Of a stretch of 15,094 nucleotides of DNA, positions 1 through 7,326 are shown in pieces. The notes below the pieces were generated by a model. That model was not told the DNA's origin. It did not search any database and saw nothing but the letters and a program-made list of their open reading frames with translations. The stretch's first letter is position 1. Every line of letters starts with the position of its first letter. Made by a program: the position numbers and the translations under genes. Origin of the DNA: Streptomyces sp. NRRL F-6492 (GTDB lineage: Bacteria > Actinomycetota > Actinomycetes > Streptomycetales > Streptomycetaceae); the NCBI RefSeq assembly GCF_001280125.1, contig NZ_LGEG01000022.1, positions 1 through 15,094 of the forward strand, in the 5' to 3' direction.

Positions 1-1956
1 GAAGACGCCGGCGATGTGGGCGGCGGTGATCTCTCCGATGGAGTGTCCGGCGACGTAGTCGGGGCGCAGTCCGAAGGATTCGACCAGGCGGTAGAGGGCT
101 ACTTCTACGGCGAACAGGGCCGGTTGGGTATAAGCGGTCTGGTCCAGGTGCTGACCCGTACGGATGGTGTGTGCGATCGGCTGGTCGAGGTGGGGGTCGA
201 GGGCTGCGCAGGTTTCGTCGAAGGCTTCGGCGAACACGGGGAACGCTTCGTAGAGTTCCATGCCCATGCCGGCCCGTTGGGCGCCCTGTCCGGTGAACAG
301 GAACGCCGTCTTCCCCGGCGTCGCGACACCCGACACGACCCCGGGTGCCGTCCTGCCCTCGGCGCAGGCCCGCAGGCCGTCGAGGAGCGTGGAGCGATCG
401 GAGCCGAGCACCACGCAGCGGTGGCTGTGCGCGGTACGGGTCGTCGCGAGGGACCAGGCGATGTCCGCCGACGACACCGGCTCCCCGGCCGCGTCCTGGG
501 CCGAGACGAAGGCGGCGAGCCGCGCGGCCTGGGCGCGCAGCGCCTCGGGCCCCGCCCCGGAGACGACCCACGGCAGCAGGGCGGGGCCCGCCCCTCGCGT
601 CGCCGCCCCGTCCTTCCCGCTTCCCTCTTCTTCCGCGCCGCTCGCGGCGGGGGACTGGGCCACGACGACGTGGCAGTTGGTGCCGCCCATGCCGAAGGAG
701 CTGACCCCCGCCACCAGCGCCCGCTCGGGATCGGGCCACGCGGTCAGCTCGCGCTGTACGGCCAGGCCGAGTTCGTCCAGGTCGATGGCGGGGTTCGCCC
801 TGCTGAAGTTCAAGCTGGGCGGCAGTTGGCGGTGGTGAAGGCTCAGCAGCGTCTTGATGAGCCCCGCGATGCCGGCCGCGCCCTCCAGATGGCCGATGTT
901 GGTCTTGACCGAACCGACGCGCAGCGCCTGCCCGGCGCCGCGTCCCGCACCGAGCGCGGCCCCCAGGGCAGCGGCTTCCACGGGGTCGCCGACCGGCGTG
1001 CCGGTGCCGTGCAGTTCGACGTACTGCACCTCCTCGGCGGCCGTGCCCGCACGCGCGTGGGCGGCGAGGACCACCTGTTCCTGGGCGGCGGAGCTGGGGA
1101 CGGTCAGGCCGTCGGTGGCACCGTCGTTGTTGACGGCGCTGCCGCGGATCACCCCGTAGATCCGGTCGCCGTCGGCGACGGCGCGGCGCAGCGGCTTCAG
1201 TACGAGCACGCCGCCGCCCTCGCCGGGCACGAAACCGTCGGCGCGGGCGTCGAAGGTGTAGGTGGCCCCGTCCGTGGACAGCGCGCCGAACCGCTGCTCG
1301 GTGACGGTGTTCTCGGCGAGCAGGTTGAGGTTCACCCCCGCGGCCAGCGCGGCCGTCGACTCGCCGTTCCGCAGGCTCTCGCACGCCAGGTGCACGGCGA
1401 CGAGCGAGGACGACTGGGCGGAGTCCACGGTGAGACTGGGGCCGTGCAGACCGAGCAGGTACGAGACCCGGTTGGCGATGACGCCCCGGTTCACGCCGGT
1501 CATGGTGTGCTGGGTGACGGCCTCGGCACCGTACTGGTACAGCAGGTTGGTGTAGTCGTCGCGCAGGGTGCCGACGAAGACGGAGGTCCTGCTGCCGCGC
1601 AGCGACGCGGGCACGATGCCCGCGTCCTCCAGGGCCTCCCAGGCCAGTTCCAGTACCAGCCGCTGCTGGGGGTCCATCGCCGCCGCCTCGCGCGGGGAGA
1701 TGCCGAAGAACGCCGCGTCGAAGTCCGCCACGGCCTCCAGGAACCCGCCCCGGGCCAGCGCGCTCGGGGCGCCCTCGGCCCACCGGTCGCCCGGCACGTC
1801 CCCGACGGCGCTGACGCCACCGGACAGGAGCTCCCAGAACGCGGCGGGCCCGTCGGCCCCGGGAAGCCGGCAGGACATGCCGACGACGGCGATCGGCTCG
1901 TACCGCTCCGTGTCCGTGTCCGTGCCGGTCCGAGTCGCAGGCTTCTCAGTCATCAT
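1..1956 (-). CDS. Type I PKS, loading module KS(Q)-AT (3' part of gene outside window)
   Basis: The 652 visible residues are the start of a modular polyketide synthase. A leader of only about 17 residues precedes the ketosynthase (about 20-430), with no docking helix, as expected for a first subunit. The KS active site reads VDSAQSSSLVAVH: Gln181 (codon 1414-1416) replaces the nucleophilic Cys, while His316 (HGTGT) and His356 (NIGHLEG) remain. This is the KS(Q) signature of loading modules that decarboxylate malonyl- or methylmalonyl-ACP to make the starter. A KS-AT linker leads to an acyltransferase with GQGAQ at 556-560 and GHSIGE around Ser639. GHSIGE and the upstream YTQPALFAVEVAL stretch look malonyl-specific, so an acetyl starter is inferred; the second specificity motif lies outside the window. 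The start is an ATG-ATG pair (1956 or 1953) with a weak purine-rich upstream stretch. It lies 123 bp downstream of the aminotransferase gene and is probably cotranscribed with it. Confidence 0.96.
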   Translation of the reverse strand, partial: MMTEKPATRTGTDTDTERYEPIAVVGMSCRLPGADGPAAFWELLSGGVSAVGDVPGDRWAEGAPSALARGGFLEAVADFDAAFFGISPREAAAMDPQQRLVLELAWEALEDAGIVPASLRGSRTSVFVGTLRDDYTNLLYQYGAEAVTQHTMTGVNRGVIANRVSYLLGLHGPSLTVDSAQSSSLVAVHLACESLRNGESTAALAAGVNLNLLAENTVTEQRFGALSTDGATYTFDARADGFVPGEGGGVLVLKPLRRAVADGDRIYGVIRGSAVNNDGATDGLTVPSSAAQEQVVLAAHARAGTAAEEVQYVELHGTGTPVGDPVEAAALGAALGAGRGAGQALRVGSVKTNIGHLEGAAGIAGLIKTLLSLHHRQLPPSLNFSRANPAIDLDELGLAVQRELTAWPDPERALVAGVSSFGMGGTNCHVVVAQSPAASGAEEEGSGKDGAATRGAGPALLPWVVSGAGPEALRAQAARLAAFVSAQDAAGEPVSSADIAWSLATTRTAHSHRCVVLGSDRSTLLDGLRACAEGRTAPGVVSGVATPGKTAFLFTGQGAQRAGMGMELYEAFPVFAEAFDETCAALDPHLDQPIAHTIRTGQHLDQTAYTQPALFAVEVALYRLVESFGLRPDYVAGHSIGEITAAHIAGVF

Positions 1957-2023
1957 GACCTTCGGCTGACCTTTCAGAAAGACGGGGTTTCAGGGGTTCC
2001 ACGGAATTCCGGTACGGGCCGGT

Positions 2024-2042
2024 CCCGCCGTCGGAAGGCGGG
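2024..2042 (-). terminator. GC-rich hairpin between aminotransferase and PKS genes
   Basis: CCCGCC (2024-2029) and GGCGGG (2037-2042) form a 6-bp stem with a 7-nt loop, 38 bp past the aminotransferase stop and 68 bp before the PKS start. It has no U-tract, so it may be an attenuator, an mRNA-stability element or chance in GC-rich DNA. I saw no convincing separate promoter for the PKS gene in this gap. Confidence 0.35.
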
Positions 2043-2050
2043 CGTCGGAC

Positions 2051-2096
2051 GTCGGACAGCGGGCGTCAGGCGGAGAACGTCAGACGGAGAACGTCA
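2051..2096 (-). repeat. Short 14-bp tandem duplication at the aminotransferase stop codon
   Basis: On the minus strand TGACGTTCTCCGTC is followed directly by TGACGTTCTCCGCC and then TGACGCC, a 14-bp period. The first unit encodes the last residues LTFSV and the second begins at the stop codon. The next bases hold repeated TCCGACG. It looks like local replication slippage; no function is evident. Confidence 0.55.
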
Positions 2097-3651
2097 GGCG
2101 GTCCGCCCGCTGGTCCCGCAGGATCACGCACACGTCCGTCAGGGCGATCCGCAGACGCTCGATCTCCTCGTCGGTGAGGAACACCGAGGGCTCGAAGCGC
2201 AGCGTGTGCACGGCACTGGCGGTGGGGAAGGTGCGGATGCGGTGGGCGTTGAGGAGGTGTCCGGCGACGACGTAGCCGAACATTCCGGAGCGGGCCGCCG
2301 CGCCGATCTCCTCGGACTCGGCCCCGGACTGGTCGTGGAACTCCATGCCCAGCATCAGGCCCCGGCCGCGGATCTCCTTCACGACGTCGGGGAAGGACGC
2401 CCGGACCTTGTCCAGCATCGCTTCGAGCGCGGCCCCCCGTTCGACGGCCCGGCGGTAGAGGCGGCCGTCGTCCGCCTCCAGGAGTTCGAGCACCTTCAGC
2501 GCCACGTGGCAGGAGAAGCTGTCCTTGGCGAACGTGGAGCTGTGCACGAGCTCGAAGTGCGGCTGGTACCGGGCCTCGCGCACCAGCATCACGGCCGCCT
2601 TCGCGATGCCGCCGCCCAGGGACTTGGCGAGTGCGTAGTAGTCGCCGCGCAGCCCGAGGCGGGAGCTGGCGAGCAGCGCCCCCGTACGGCCCATGCCGCT
2701 CTGGATCTCGTCGATGACCAGGGGGCAGTCGGCCGCCTCGCCGAACTCCCGGATGTCACGGGCGAACGACTCCGACAGGGGCCGGATGCCGCCCTCGCCC
2801 TGGATCGGCTCCAGGAGGAAGGCGCAGAAGACGGGGTGCGTCCGTTCGGCGAGCCGGACCTCGCCGTCCTCGACGGTGGGCCGCAGCAGGCTGCCGCGCT
2901 CCTCCGCGAGGATCGCGCGCAGCACCTCCGGGGCGTCGTGCGGAACGAACCGGGTGCGCAGGCCGAGGGCGGCGAACGGGGTGCGGTACCCGGCGTTGTG
3001 GGTCAGCTGGACGCTGCCCATCAGCTTGCCGTGGAACCCGCTCTCCAGGGCGAGCAGCACCGGCGGCCTGGCGCTCCGCTCCTCGTTCCTCCGGGTGACC
3101 TCGGCGATCACCGCCCCGATCGCGTCCCGGCCGGTGGCGGGCCGCGCGATCCCCAGACGGGCGAACAGCCCCTCCGGCACCGTCGCACGCCCCGCGTCCA
3201 CGGCCTCGCGGACCTCCTCCAGGCCGGCGGCGACGTCCGCGAGGACCTCCCCGAGACGGACCACCCGGTCCATCTCCGCGTGCTTGACGGCCGCTTCGAT
3301 CGCCTCGGCGCCGCTGTTGGCGAAGGTGGCGTAGTACGGCTCGTCGGTACCGGTCTCCCGGTGGACGATCCGGTTCAGCGCGGCGGCCAGCTCGTTGGCG
3401 TAGGGGTGGGAGGAGAACTGGGCGTGCACGGGCGTCCGCTCGTCGATGAGCTGCCGGGCGAGCGCCGCGATCCCGGGGTGGTGGTGGCCGAGGATCAGCG
3501 AACCGTAGCCGCCCGCGTAGTCGATGACCGGTATCTCGCCTCCGTCCTCCCCGCGGCGGTAGAGCGTGTTGCCCTCGCCCCGTACGTATTCGACGTCAAG
3601 CCCCGCCGTGGCCAGCAGCGCGCGGAGGTTGGGCTCGGCGAGTTCCGACAT
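2080..3651 (-). CDS. Class III PLP-dependent aminotransferase, probably amination of the released polyketide aldehyde
   Basis: A 523-residue fold-type I, class III aminotransferase. Hallmarks are complete: NSGAEAIEAAVK (112-123, cofactor phosphate site), FHGK (206-209), EPIQGEGG (281-288), VIDEIQSGMGRTG with PLP-binding Asp314, the Schiff-base lysine Lys343 in ALAKSLGGG, and STFAKD near 372-377. It is longer than the usual 420-460 residues because of an insert of about 70 residues (roughly 125-195) between the NSGAEA motif and the FHGK block. ATG 3651 has a good ribosome site (AGGAG, 5 nt upstream). Beside a PKS whose last module ends in a thioester reductase, the likely role is transamination of the aldehyde to a primary amine; this is inferred from characterised polyketide-alkaloid pathways. 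The amino donor and exact substrate cannot be read. Making an amino acid precursor or tailoring a different carbonyl are alternatives. Upstream sit a SARP-type operator and CAGGAT. Confidence 0.95.
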   Translation of the reverse strand: MSELAEPNLRALLATAGLDVEYVRGEGNTLYRRGEDGGEIPVIDYAGGYGSLILGHHHPGIAALARQLIDERTPVHAQFSSHPYANELAAALNRIVHRETGTDEPYYATFANSGAEAIEAAVKHAEMDRVVRLGEVLADVAAGLEEVREAVDAGRATVPEGLFARLGIARPATGRDAIGAVIAEVTRRNEERSARPPVLLALESGFHGKLMGSVQLTHNAGYRTPFAALGLRTRFVPHDAPEVLRAILAEERGSLLRPTVEDGEVRLAERTHPVFCAFLLEPIQGEGGIRPLSESFARDIREFGEAADCPLVIDEIQSGMGRTGALLASSRLGLRGDYYALAKSLGGGIAKAAVMLVREARYQPHFELVHSSTFAKDSFSCHVALKVLELLEADDGRLYRRAVERGAALEAMLDKVRASFPDVVKEIRGRGLMLGMEFHDQSGAESEEIGAAARSGMFGYVVAGHLLNAHRIRTFPTASAVHTLRFEPSVFLTDEEIERLRIALTDVCVILRDQRADRLTFSV

Positions 3652-3684
3652 GGCAGCTCCTGAGGTGGTGTGGACGGTCGGTCC

Positions 3685-3727
3685 ATCCTGTTCCGCGCGT
3701 GTCAGTTGCCGGTCACGACGAGGTCAT
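3685..3727 (-). promoter_or_regulatory. SARP-type promoter of the aminotransferase gene
   Basis: On the minus strand three heptamers share TGAC at positions 2-5: ATGACCT (3727-3721), GTGACCG (3716-3710) and CTGACAC (3705-3699). Starts are exactly 11 bp apart with 4-bp spacers. The last heptamer ends 8 bp before CAGGAT (3690-3685), a Streptomyces-type -10. Direct heptamer repeats of one helical turn ending 8 bp upstream of the -10 are the established layout of SARP-dependent promoters. Predicted transcription start is about 27 nt before the ATG. Geometry is seen directly; binding by the neighbouring SARP is inferred. Confidence 0.72.
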
Positions 3728-3782
3728 CGACCCGTGCGGGGGCGGGGGTGGTCGGCCGGTTACCCGACGATGGACGGCTCGG

Positions 3783-3854
3783 GAACGGGCGCCCACATGG
3801 GGACTGGCGCCCACACGGGGACTGGCGCCCACGCGAAGACGGGCGCCCGCGCGG
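3783..3854. repeat. 18-bp tandem repeat, four copies
   Basis: Four consecutive 18-bp units start at 3783, 3801, 3819 and 3837. The core GGCGCCC recurs exactly every 18 bp (3788, 3806, 3824, 3842), and the two middle units are nearly identical (GGACTGGCGCCCACACGG). Each core holds the palindrome GGCGCC. The array lies just past the SARP stop codon and about 55 bp upstream of the SARP-type boxes of the aminotransferase promoter. It could be a clustered protein-binding site, a transcript-end structure, or a slippage product without function. Confidence 0.8.
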
Positions 3855-3866
3855 ACCGCGCGGCGG

Positions 3867-6353
3867 TCAGGCCGCGGCCGTGCCCCTCGGTCCGGGCAGG
3901 CTCCGCTCGGGCAGGCTCCGCGCGGGCTCGTTGCGGGCCGCGGACAGCAGGGACGCCACCAGCTGCTCCTGGGTGACGGGCTCGGGCCGGTCCAGCGTGA
4001 CCGTGGTGGTGTGGCTCTTGCCGCCGGCCCAGGACGGCCTGCGGGCGAGGAGTTCCTGCCCGGCGCAGGCGACCACGAAGAGGGGCACCGCCCCCGCGGA
4101 CTCGGCCAGTTCCTCGACGGCGTCCAGGGCCATGTCGGGCAGGCGGTGCAGGTCGTCCAGGCACAGCGCGACGGGCCGCCGCTGCGCCGCGTCCTGGAGG
4201 AACTCCCGCCAGGCCTCCAGCACCTCGCCCGGGCACAGGTCGCCGAAGTGCAGGTCCACGCCGGACGAGGCGACGAGGGGACGCAGCCGTTGCAGGGGCA
4301 CGTCCGCCGCCCGGCCGGAGGGGTACACGGCACGGACCTCGCGCTCCAGGGCCGAGAGCACCACGTCCTCCTCGTCGCCGGGCCGGACGCCGCAGTAGGC
4401 CGAGAGGATCCGGCCCGCCAGCGCGAGGGGCGACTCCTCGCCGCCGTGGAACGGACGGGCCGTCAGAATCATGGGTGCCAAAGGGAGCTCGTCGGCCCAT
4501 CGGGCGAACTCGCCCAGCAGCCTGCTCTTCCCCGTGCCCGCTTCTCCCAGGACCGTCACGAGGTGGGGTACGGACCGGTGCCACGTGCGCTGTGCGAGAC
4601 CCTTGAGGATGTCCAGCTCCAGCGCCTGCTCGGTGCCCGGGGCGTCCGCCCCCCGCGCGCCGAGCGCCTGCCATCCGCCGGCCGCGTCGTCACCGGGGCG
4701 GTAGACGACGCCGTGGTCGCTGGCGCGCCGTACGGTGTCGCTCACCCGCACCTCGCCCTCGGGTACGGCCCCCAGCAGCGTCTGGGACTCGTCGAGGACG
4801 GCGCCGACCACGGTGGGACCCTCCTGCCCGGGGCGCCGGCGCAGCAGCACCTCTCCCCGGGTGACGGCGGCCGCCACCGCGGACTGGGCCGCACCGGCGC
4901 CGGATCCGGCGGAGACGTCCAGGACGTCCCGGACCGCGAGGGCCGACAGGACCGCCCGCGTGGCGTCGTCCCGGTCGTCCCGGTCGTCCTCGTCGGGGTT
5001 CTCGGGACCGTCGAGGCCGAACAGGGCCAGGGACACCGAGCCGATGGAGGCCGTCACCCTGCCGCCGAACCGTTCGACCTGCTCCCTGACCAGGAGCGCG
5101 GCACCGTCGAGGAGGGCGTCGAGCTCCTGGTCGGCACCCTCGCCGAGGGAGGGCGCCAGCCGGGTGCGCAGACAGACGACGCTGACCTGGCGGCGAAGGG
5201 CGGCCGCCTGCTCCCCGGCCGGAGCGGGACCGGACGGACGGCCGGGAGCCGCCGGAACCACGGCCGTCCCGGCCGCGCCGGAGTCCGGTACGGCGCCGAT
5301 CGTCCCGTACGGTGCCGCCGGACGGTGTGCGGTCGGCGGGCCGGAGACGTCGGCGGCGCTCGGAGCGGGGGCTCCGGCGCGCGGACCGGTGGTGTCGCCC
5401 CCCGGGCCGGCGGCTCCGCCGCTCGAACCGTCGGCGCCGGCCCGAGAGGCGTCGGTGCCGGCCCCGGAGCCGGTGGTGTACGCCGCCCGTCCGGGTTCGG
5501 CGCGCTCCACCGCGGGCCCGGCCCCGTCCGTACCGTCCCCGCCGTCCCCGACCTCCACCGCCGGTACCCGCGACAGGGTCAGCGCGGGGTCCTGCGCGAG
5601 GATGGACTGCTGCAGCAGCTGGAGGTTGCGGCCGGGCTCCAGGCCCAGGTTCTCCACCAGGACGGCCCGCAGCCGGCTGTACTCGGCGAGGGCGTCCGCC
5701 TGCCGGCCGCAGCGGTACATGGCCAGCATCCACTGCCCGCAGGAGCGTTCCCGCAACGGCTCGGCCCGTACCATCGCCTCCAGCTCGGCCAGGATCTCGT
5801 GATGCCTGCCGCAGGCGAGCTGTGCCTCGAAGTACTCCTCCATGACGTTGAGCCGGGTGTTCTGCAGGGCCACCAACTCGGGCCACTGGACGCCGTTCTC
5901 CACCAGGTCCGCCAGGGCCGGTCCCCGCCACAGCGCCAGCGCGTCGCGCAGCAGCGGCGCCGCCGCCCCGGGCCGGCCCTTCGCCAGCAACTCCCGGCCC
6001 CGGCCGACCCACGTGTGGAACCGGTGGAGGTCGACCCGCTCCGGATCCACCCGCATCATGTAGCCGGGCGGCCGTGTCAGCAGGGCCGTGCCGTCCGTCC
6101 CGGCGGCGCCGCCCGCCGACAGGGCCCCGCGCAGACCGTAGACCGCGTTCTGAAGGATCTTGCGTGCGGTCATCGGGGCTTCGTCCACTCCCCACAGCGC
6201 GTTCAGGAGCCGGCTCGTGGCGACCGCCTTGTTCGCGTTCAGGAGCAGGAATCCCAGAGTGGCTCTCTGCTTGGTGCCGCCGAGCCCCACCGTCCTGCCG
6301 TCGTCGACCACTTCCATCGGCCCGAGCACTCGGAACTGCATCGATTCCCCCAT
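3867..6353 (-). CDS. SARP-family pathway activator with cyclase-like and ATPase regions
   Basis: An 828-residue regulator, probable activator of this cluster. Residues 5-100 are the OmpR-type winged helix (MQFRVLGPMEV at the start); about 104-250 are the bacterial transcriptional activator domain, together a SARP. A low-complexity Gly/Ala/Pro linker (about 260-385) leads to a region (about 387-555) like the class III nucleotide cyclase homology domain found in SARP-LAL regulators, but without clear metal-binding aspartates, so probably non-catalytic. A P-loop ATPase region follows: Walker A GEAGTGKS (603-610) and Walker B ALCLDD (Asp733-Asp734). There is no C-terminal LuxR helix-turn-helix. 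The order resembles PimR-type SARP-LAL proteins, though shorter. GTG/ATG starts further upstream exist, but ATG 6353 has GGAGG 5 nt before it and begins a normal SARP N-terminus. That ribosome site sits inside an inverted repeat, and an 11-bp repeat set lies upstream. Confidence 0.93.
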   Translation of the reverse strand: MGESMQFRVLGPMEVVDDGRTVGLGGTKQRATLGFLLLNANKAVATSRLLNALWGVDEAPMTARKILQNAVYGLRGALSAGGAAGTDGTALLTRPPGYMMRVDPERVDLHRFHTWVGRGRELLAKGRPGAAAPLLRDALALWRGPALADLVENGVQWPELVALQNTRLNVMEEYFEAQLACGRHHEILAELEAMVRAEPLRERSCGQWMLAMYRCGRQADALAEYSRLRAVLVENLGLEPGRNLQLLQQSILAQDPALTLSRVPAVEVGDGGDGTDGAGPAVERAEPGRAAYTTGSGAGTDASRAGADGSSGGAAGPGGDTTGPRAGAPAPSAADVSGPPTAHRPAAPYGTIGAVPDSGAAGTAVVPAAPGRPSGPAPAGEQAAALRRQVSVVCLRTRLAPSLGEGADQELDALLDGAALLVREQVERFGGRVTASIGSVSLALFGLDGPENPDEDDRDDRDDATRAVLSALAVRDVLDVSAGSGAGAAQSAVAAAVTRGEVLLRRRPGQEGPTVVGAVLDESQTLLGAVPEGEVRVSDTVRRASDHGVVYRPGDDAAGGWQALGARGADAPGTEQALELDILKGLAQRTWHRSVPHLVTVLGEAGTGKSRLLGEFARWADELPLAPMILTARPFHGGEESPLALAGRILSAYCGVRPGDEEDVVLSALEREVRAVYPSGRAADVPLQRLRPLVASSGVDLHFGDLCPGEVLEAWREFLQDAAQRRPVALCLDDLHRLPDMALDAVEELAESAGAVPLFVVACAGQELLARRPSWAGGKSHTTTVTLDRPEPVTQEQLVASLLSAARNEPARSLPERSLPGPRGTAAA

Positions 6354-6358
6354 GCTGC

Positions 6359-6378
6359 CCTCCGTGATCGCACGGAGG
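6359..6378 (-). promoter_or_regulatory. Perfect inverted repeat overlapping the SARP gene's ribosome binding site
   Basis: CCTCCGTG (6359-6366) and CACGGAGG (6371-6378) are perfect 8-bp arms with a 4-nt loop. In the mRNA, the arm nearer the start contains the GGAGG Shine-Dalgarno of the SARP gene, 5 nt before ATG 6353, so folding would hide it. It could equally be a DNA operator. The pairing is seen; either function is inference. Confidence 0.6.
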
Positions 6379-6407
6379 TGTCCTTGGCCGCGCATTCCGC
6401 GGTTGTC

Positions 6408-6450
6408 AGCGTGCACGAGCCCGGTCCAAGACCGCACAAATCCCGGACAA
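6408..6450 (-). promoter_or_regulatory. Possible SARP-type promoter of the SARP gene (autoregulation)
   Basis: On the minus strand TTGTCCG (6450-6444) and TTGTGCG (6439-6433) start 11 bp apart; a weaker third box TGGACCG (6428-6422) follows at the same 11-bp step. Eight bp further is CACGCT (6413-6408), a poor -10 that keeps only the conserved A and T. The first two boxes closely match those upstream of the thioesterase gene. Autoactivation is inferred. Confidence 0.5.
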
Positions 6451-6476
6451 GGCCGGGAACGGCCCGCTCCCGGCGG

Positions 6477-7265
6477 TCATCCCCGCGCCGGCACCGTGCC
6501 GGAGGCGCGCCCGGCGCGGTACGCGGTGGCGATCACCCCGGCCACCTCCGCGAGGTGGGCGTCGAGGAAGAAGTGCCCGCCGCCGAAGACGTGGAGGCGT
6601 GTGCCCGCCGTCGTGAACTCGCCCCAGCGCTCGACCTGTTCGACCTCGACCACCGGATCGCCGTCCCCGACGAGGAGGGTGAGCGGGACGGTCAGCGGCG
6701 GTCCCGGCCGCCATGCGTACGAGCCGAGCGCACGGTAGTCGGCGCGGAGCGCGGGCATCACCATCTCCCGCAGCTCCGGATCCCGCAGCACCTCCGGAGT
6801 GGTGCCGCCGAGCCTCGACACCGCCCGCACGATGTCGTCGTCGGTGCGCAGCCGGTCGTGGCGCCCCGGCTCGGACGCGGGCGCGCCGCGGGCCGAGAGG
6901 ACCAGCGCGGCCGGGCCCCGGTCCGCCGCCAGCCGCCGGGCGACCTCGTAGGCGAGGACCGCGCCCATGCTGTGGCCGAAGAGGGCGTAGGGCCTTTCGG
7001 CCCGCCCGGCGACCTCGGCCGCCAGGGCGTCGGCGAGCCCGCCGATGTCGTCGTAGGGCTCCTCCAGCCGGCGGTCCTGCCTGCCGGGGTACTGCGCCAC
7101 CAGCACGTCGAACGTACCCGCCAGGGCCTGGGCGAGGGGCCGCAGCGCACTGGCCGATCCGCCCGCGTGCGGGAAGCAGAAGAGCCGCGCCGCTCCGGCC
7201 GGCGGTCCCGCCTGCCCGGGCGGCGGTTCGAACCCGCGCAGCCATCCGCTCGTCACTCGCGCCAC
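6477..7265 (-). CDS. Type II thioesterase (editing hydrolase for PKS carrier proteins)
   Basis: A 262-residue alpha/beta hydrolase of the stand-alone thioesterase II family, which removes stalled or misprimed acyl groups from carrier-protein phosphopantetheine arms in the cytoplasm. Motifs: LFCFPHAGGSASAL near 28-41, the nucleophile elbow GHSMG with Ser99, VGDGDPVV with the probable catalytic Asp203, and GGHFF with His231. Length is typical (240-265). I chose GTG 7265 (start VARVTSGWL) because GGAG lies 7 nt before it, and residues further upstream look like non-coding, Arg-rich translation of the promoter. A clear SARP-type promoter precedes it. As the PKS appears to end in a reductase rather than a TE, this enzyme is not expected to release the product. 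Confidence 0.94.
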   Translation of the reverse strand: MARVTSGWLRGFEPPPGQAGPPAGAARLFCFPHAGGSASALRPLAQALAGTFDVLVAQYPGRQDRRLEEPYDDIGGLADALAAEVAGRAERPYALFGHSMGAVLAYEVARRLAADRGPAALVLSARGAPASEPGRHDRLRTDDDIVRAVSRLGGTTPEVLRDPELREMVMPALRADYRALGSYAWRPGPPLTVPLTLLVGDGDPVVEVEQVERWGEFTTAGTRLHVFGGGHFFLDAHLAEVAGVIATAYRAGRASGTVPARG

Positions 7266-7326
7266 GTCGACTCTCCTTCGCTCACCCACGCGCCGTGGAC
7301 CCGGGCGTGGTCGCGTCTCGCCCCTC

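Noticed and set aside
1957..2079. TCCGACG repeats as SARP boxes for the loading PKS gene
   Set aside because: Copies are 7 and 15 bp apart with no -10 in position; cotranscription from the aminotransferase promoter is simpler.
16..3663. 1,215-codon open frame on the plus strand
   Set aside because: It runs antisense to the PKS and aminotransferase genes, whose motifs are unambiguous. Its translation is Gly/Arg/Val-rich with no domains, a usual by-product of very high GC.
6354..6437. Longer N-terminus for the SARP starting at 6437
   Set aside because: The extra 28 residues cross the SARP-type boxes and the hairpin, do not look like a SARP N-terminus, and the GGAGG before ATG 6353 is much better.
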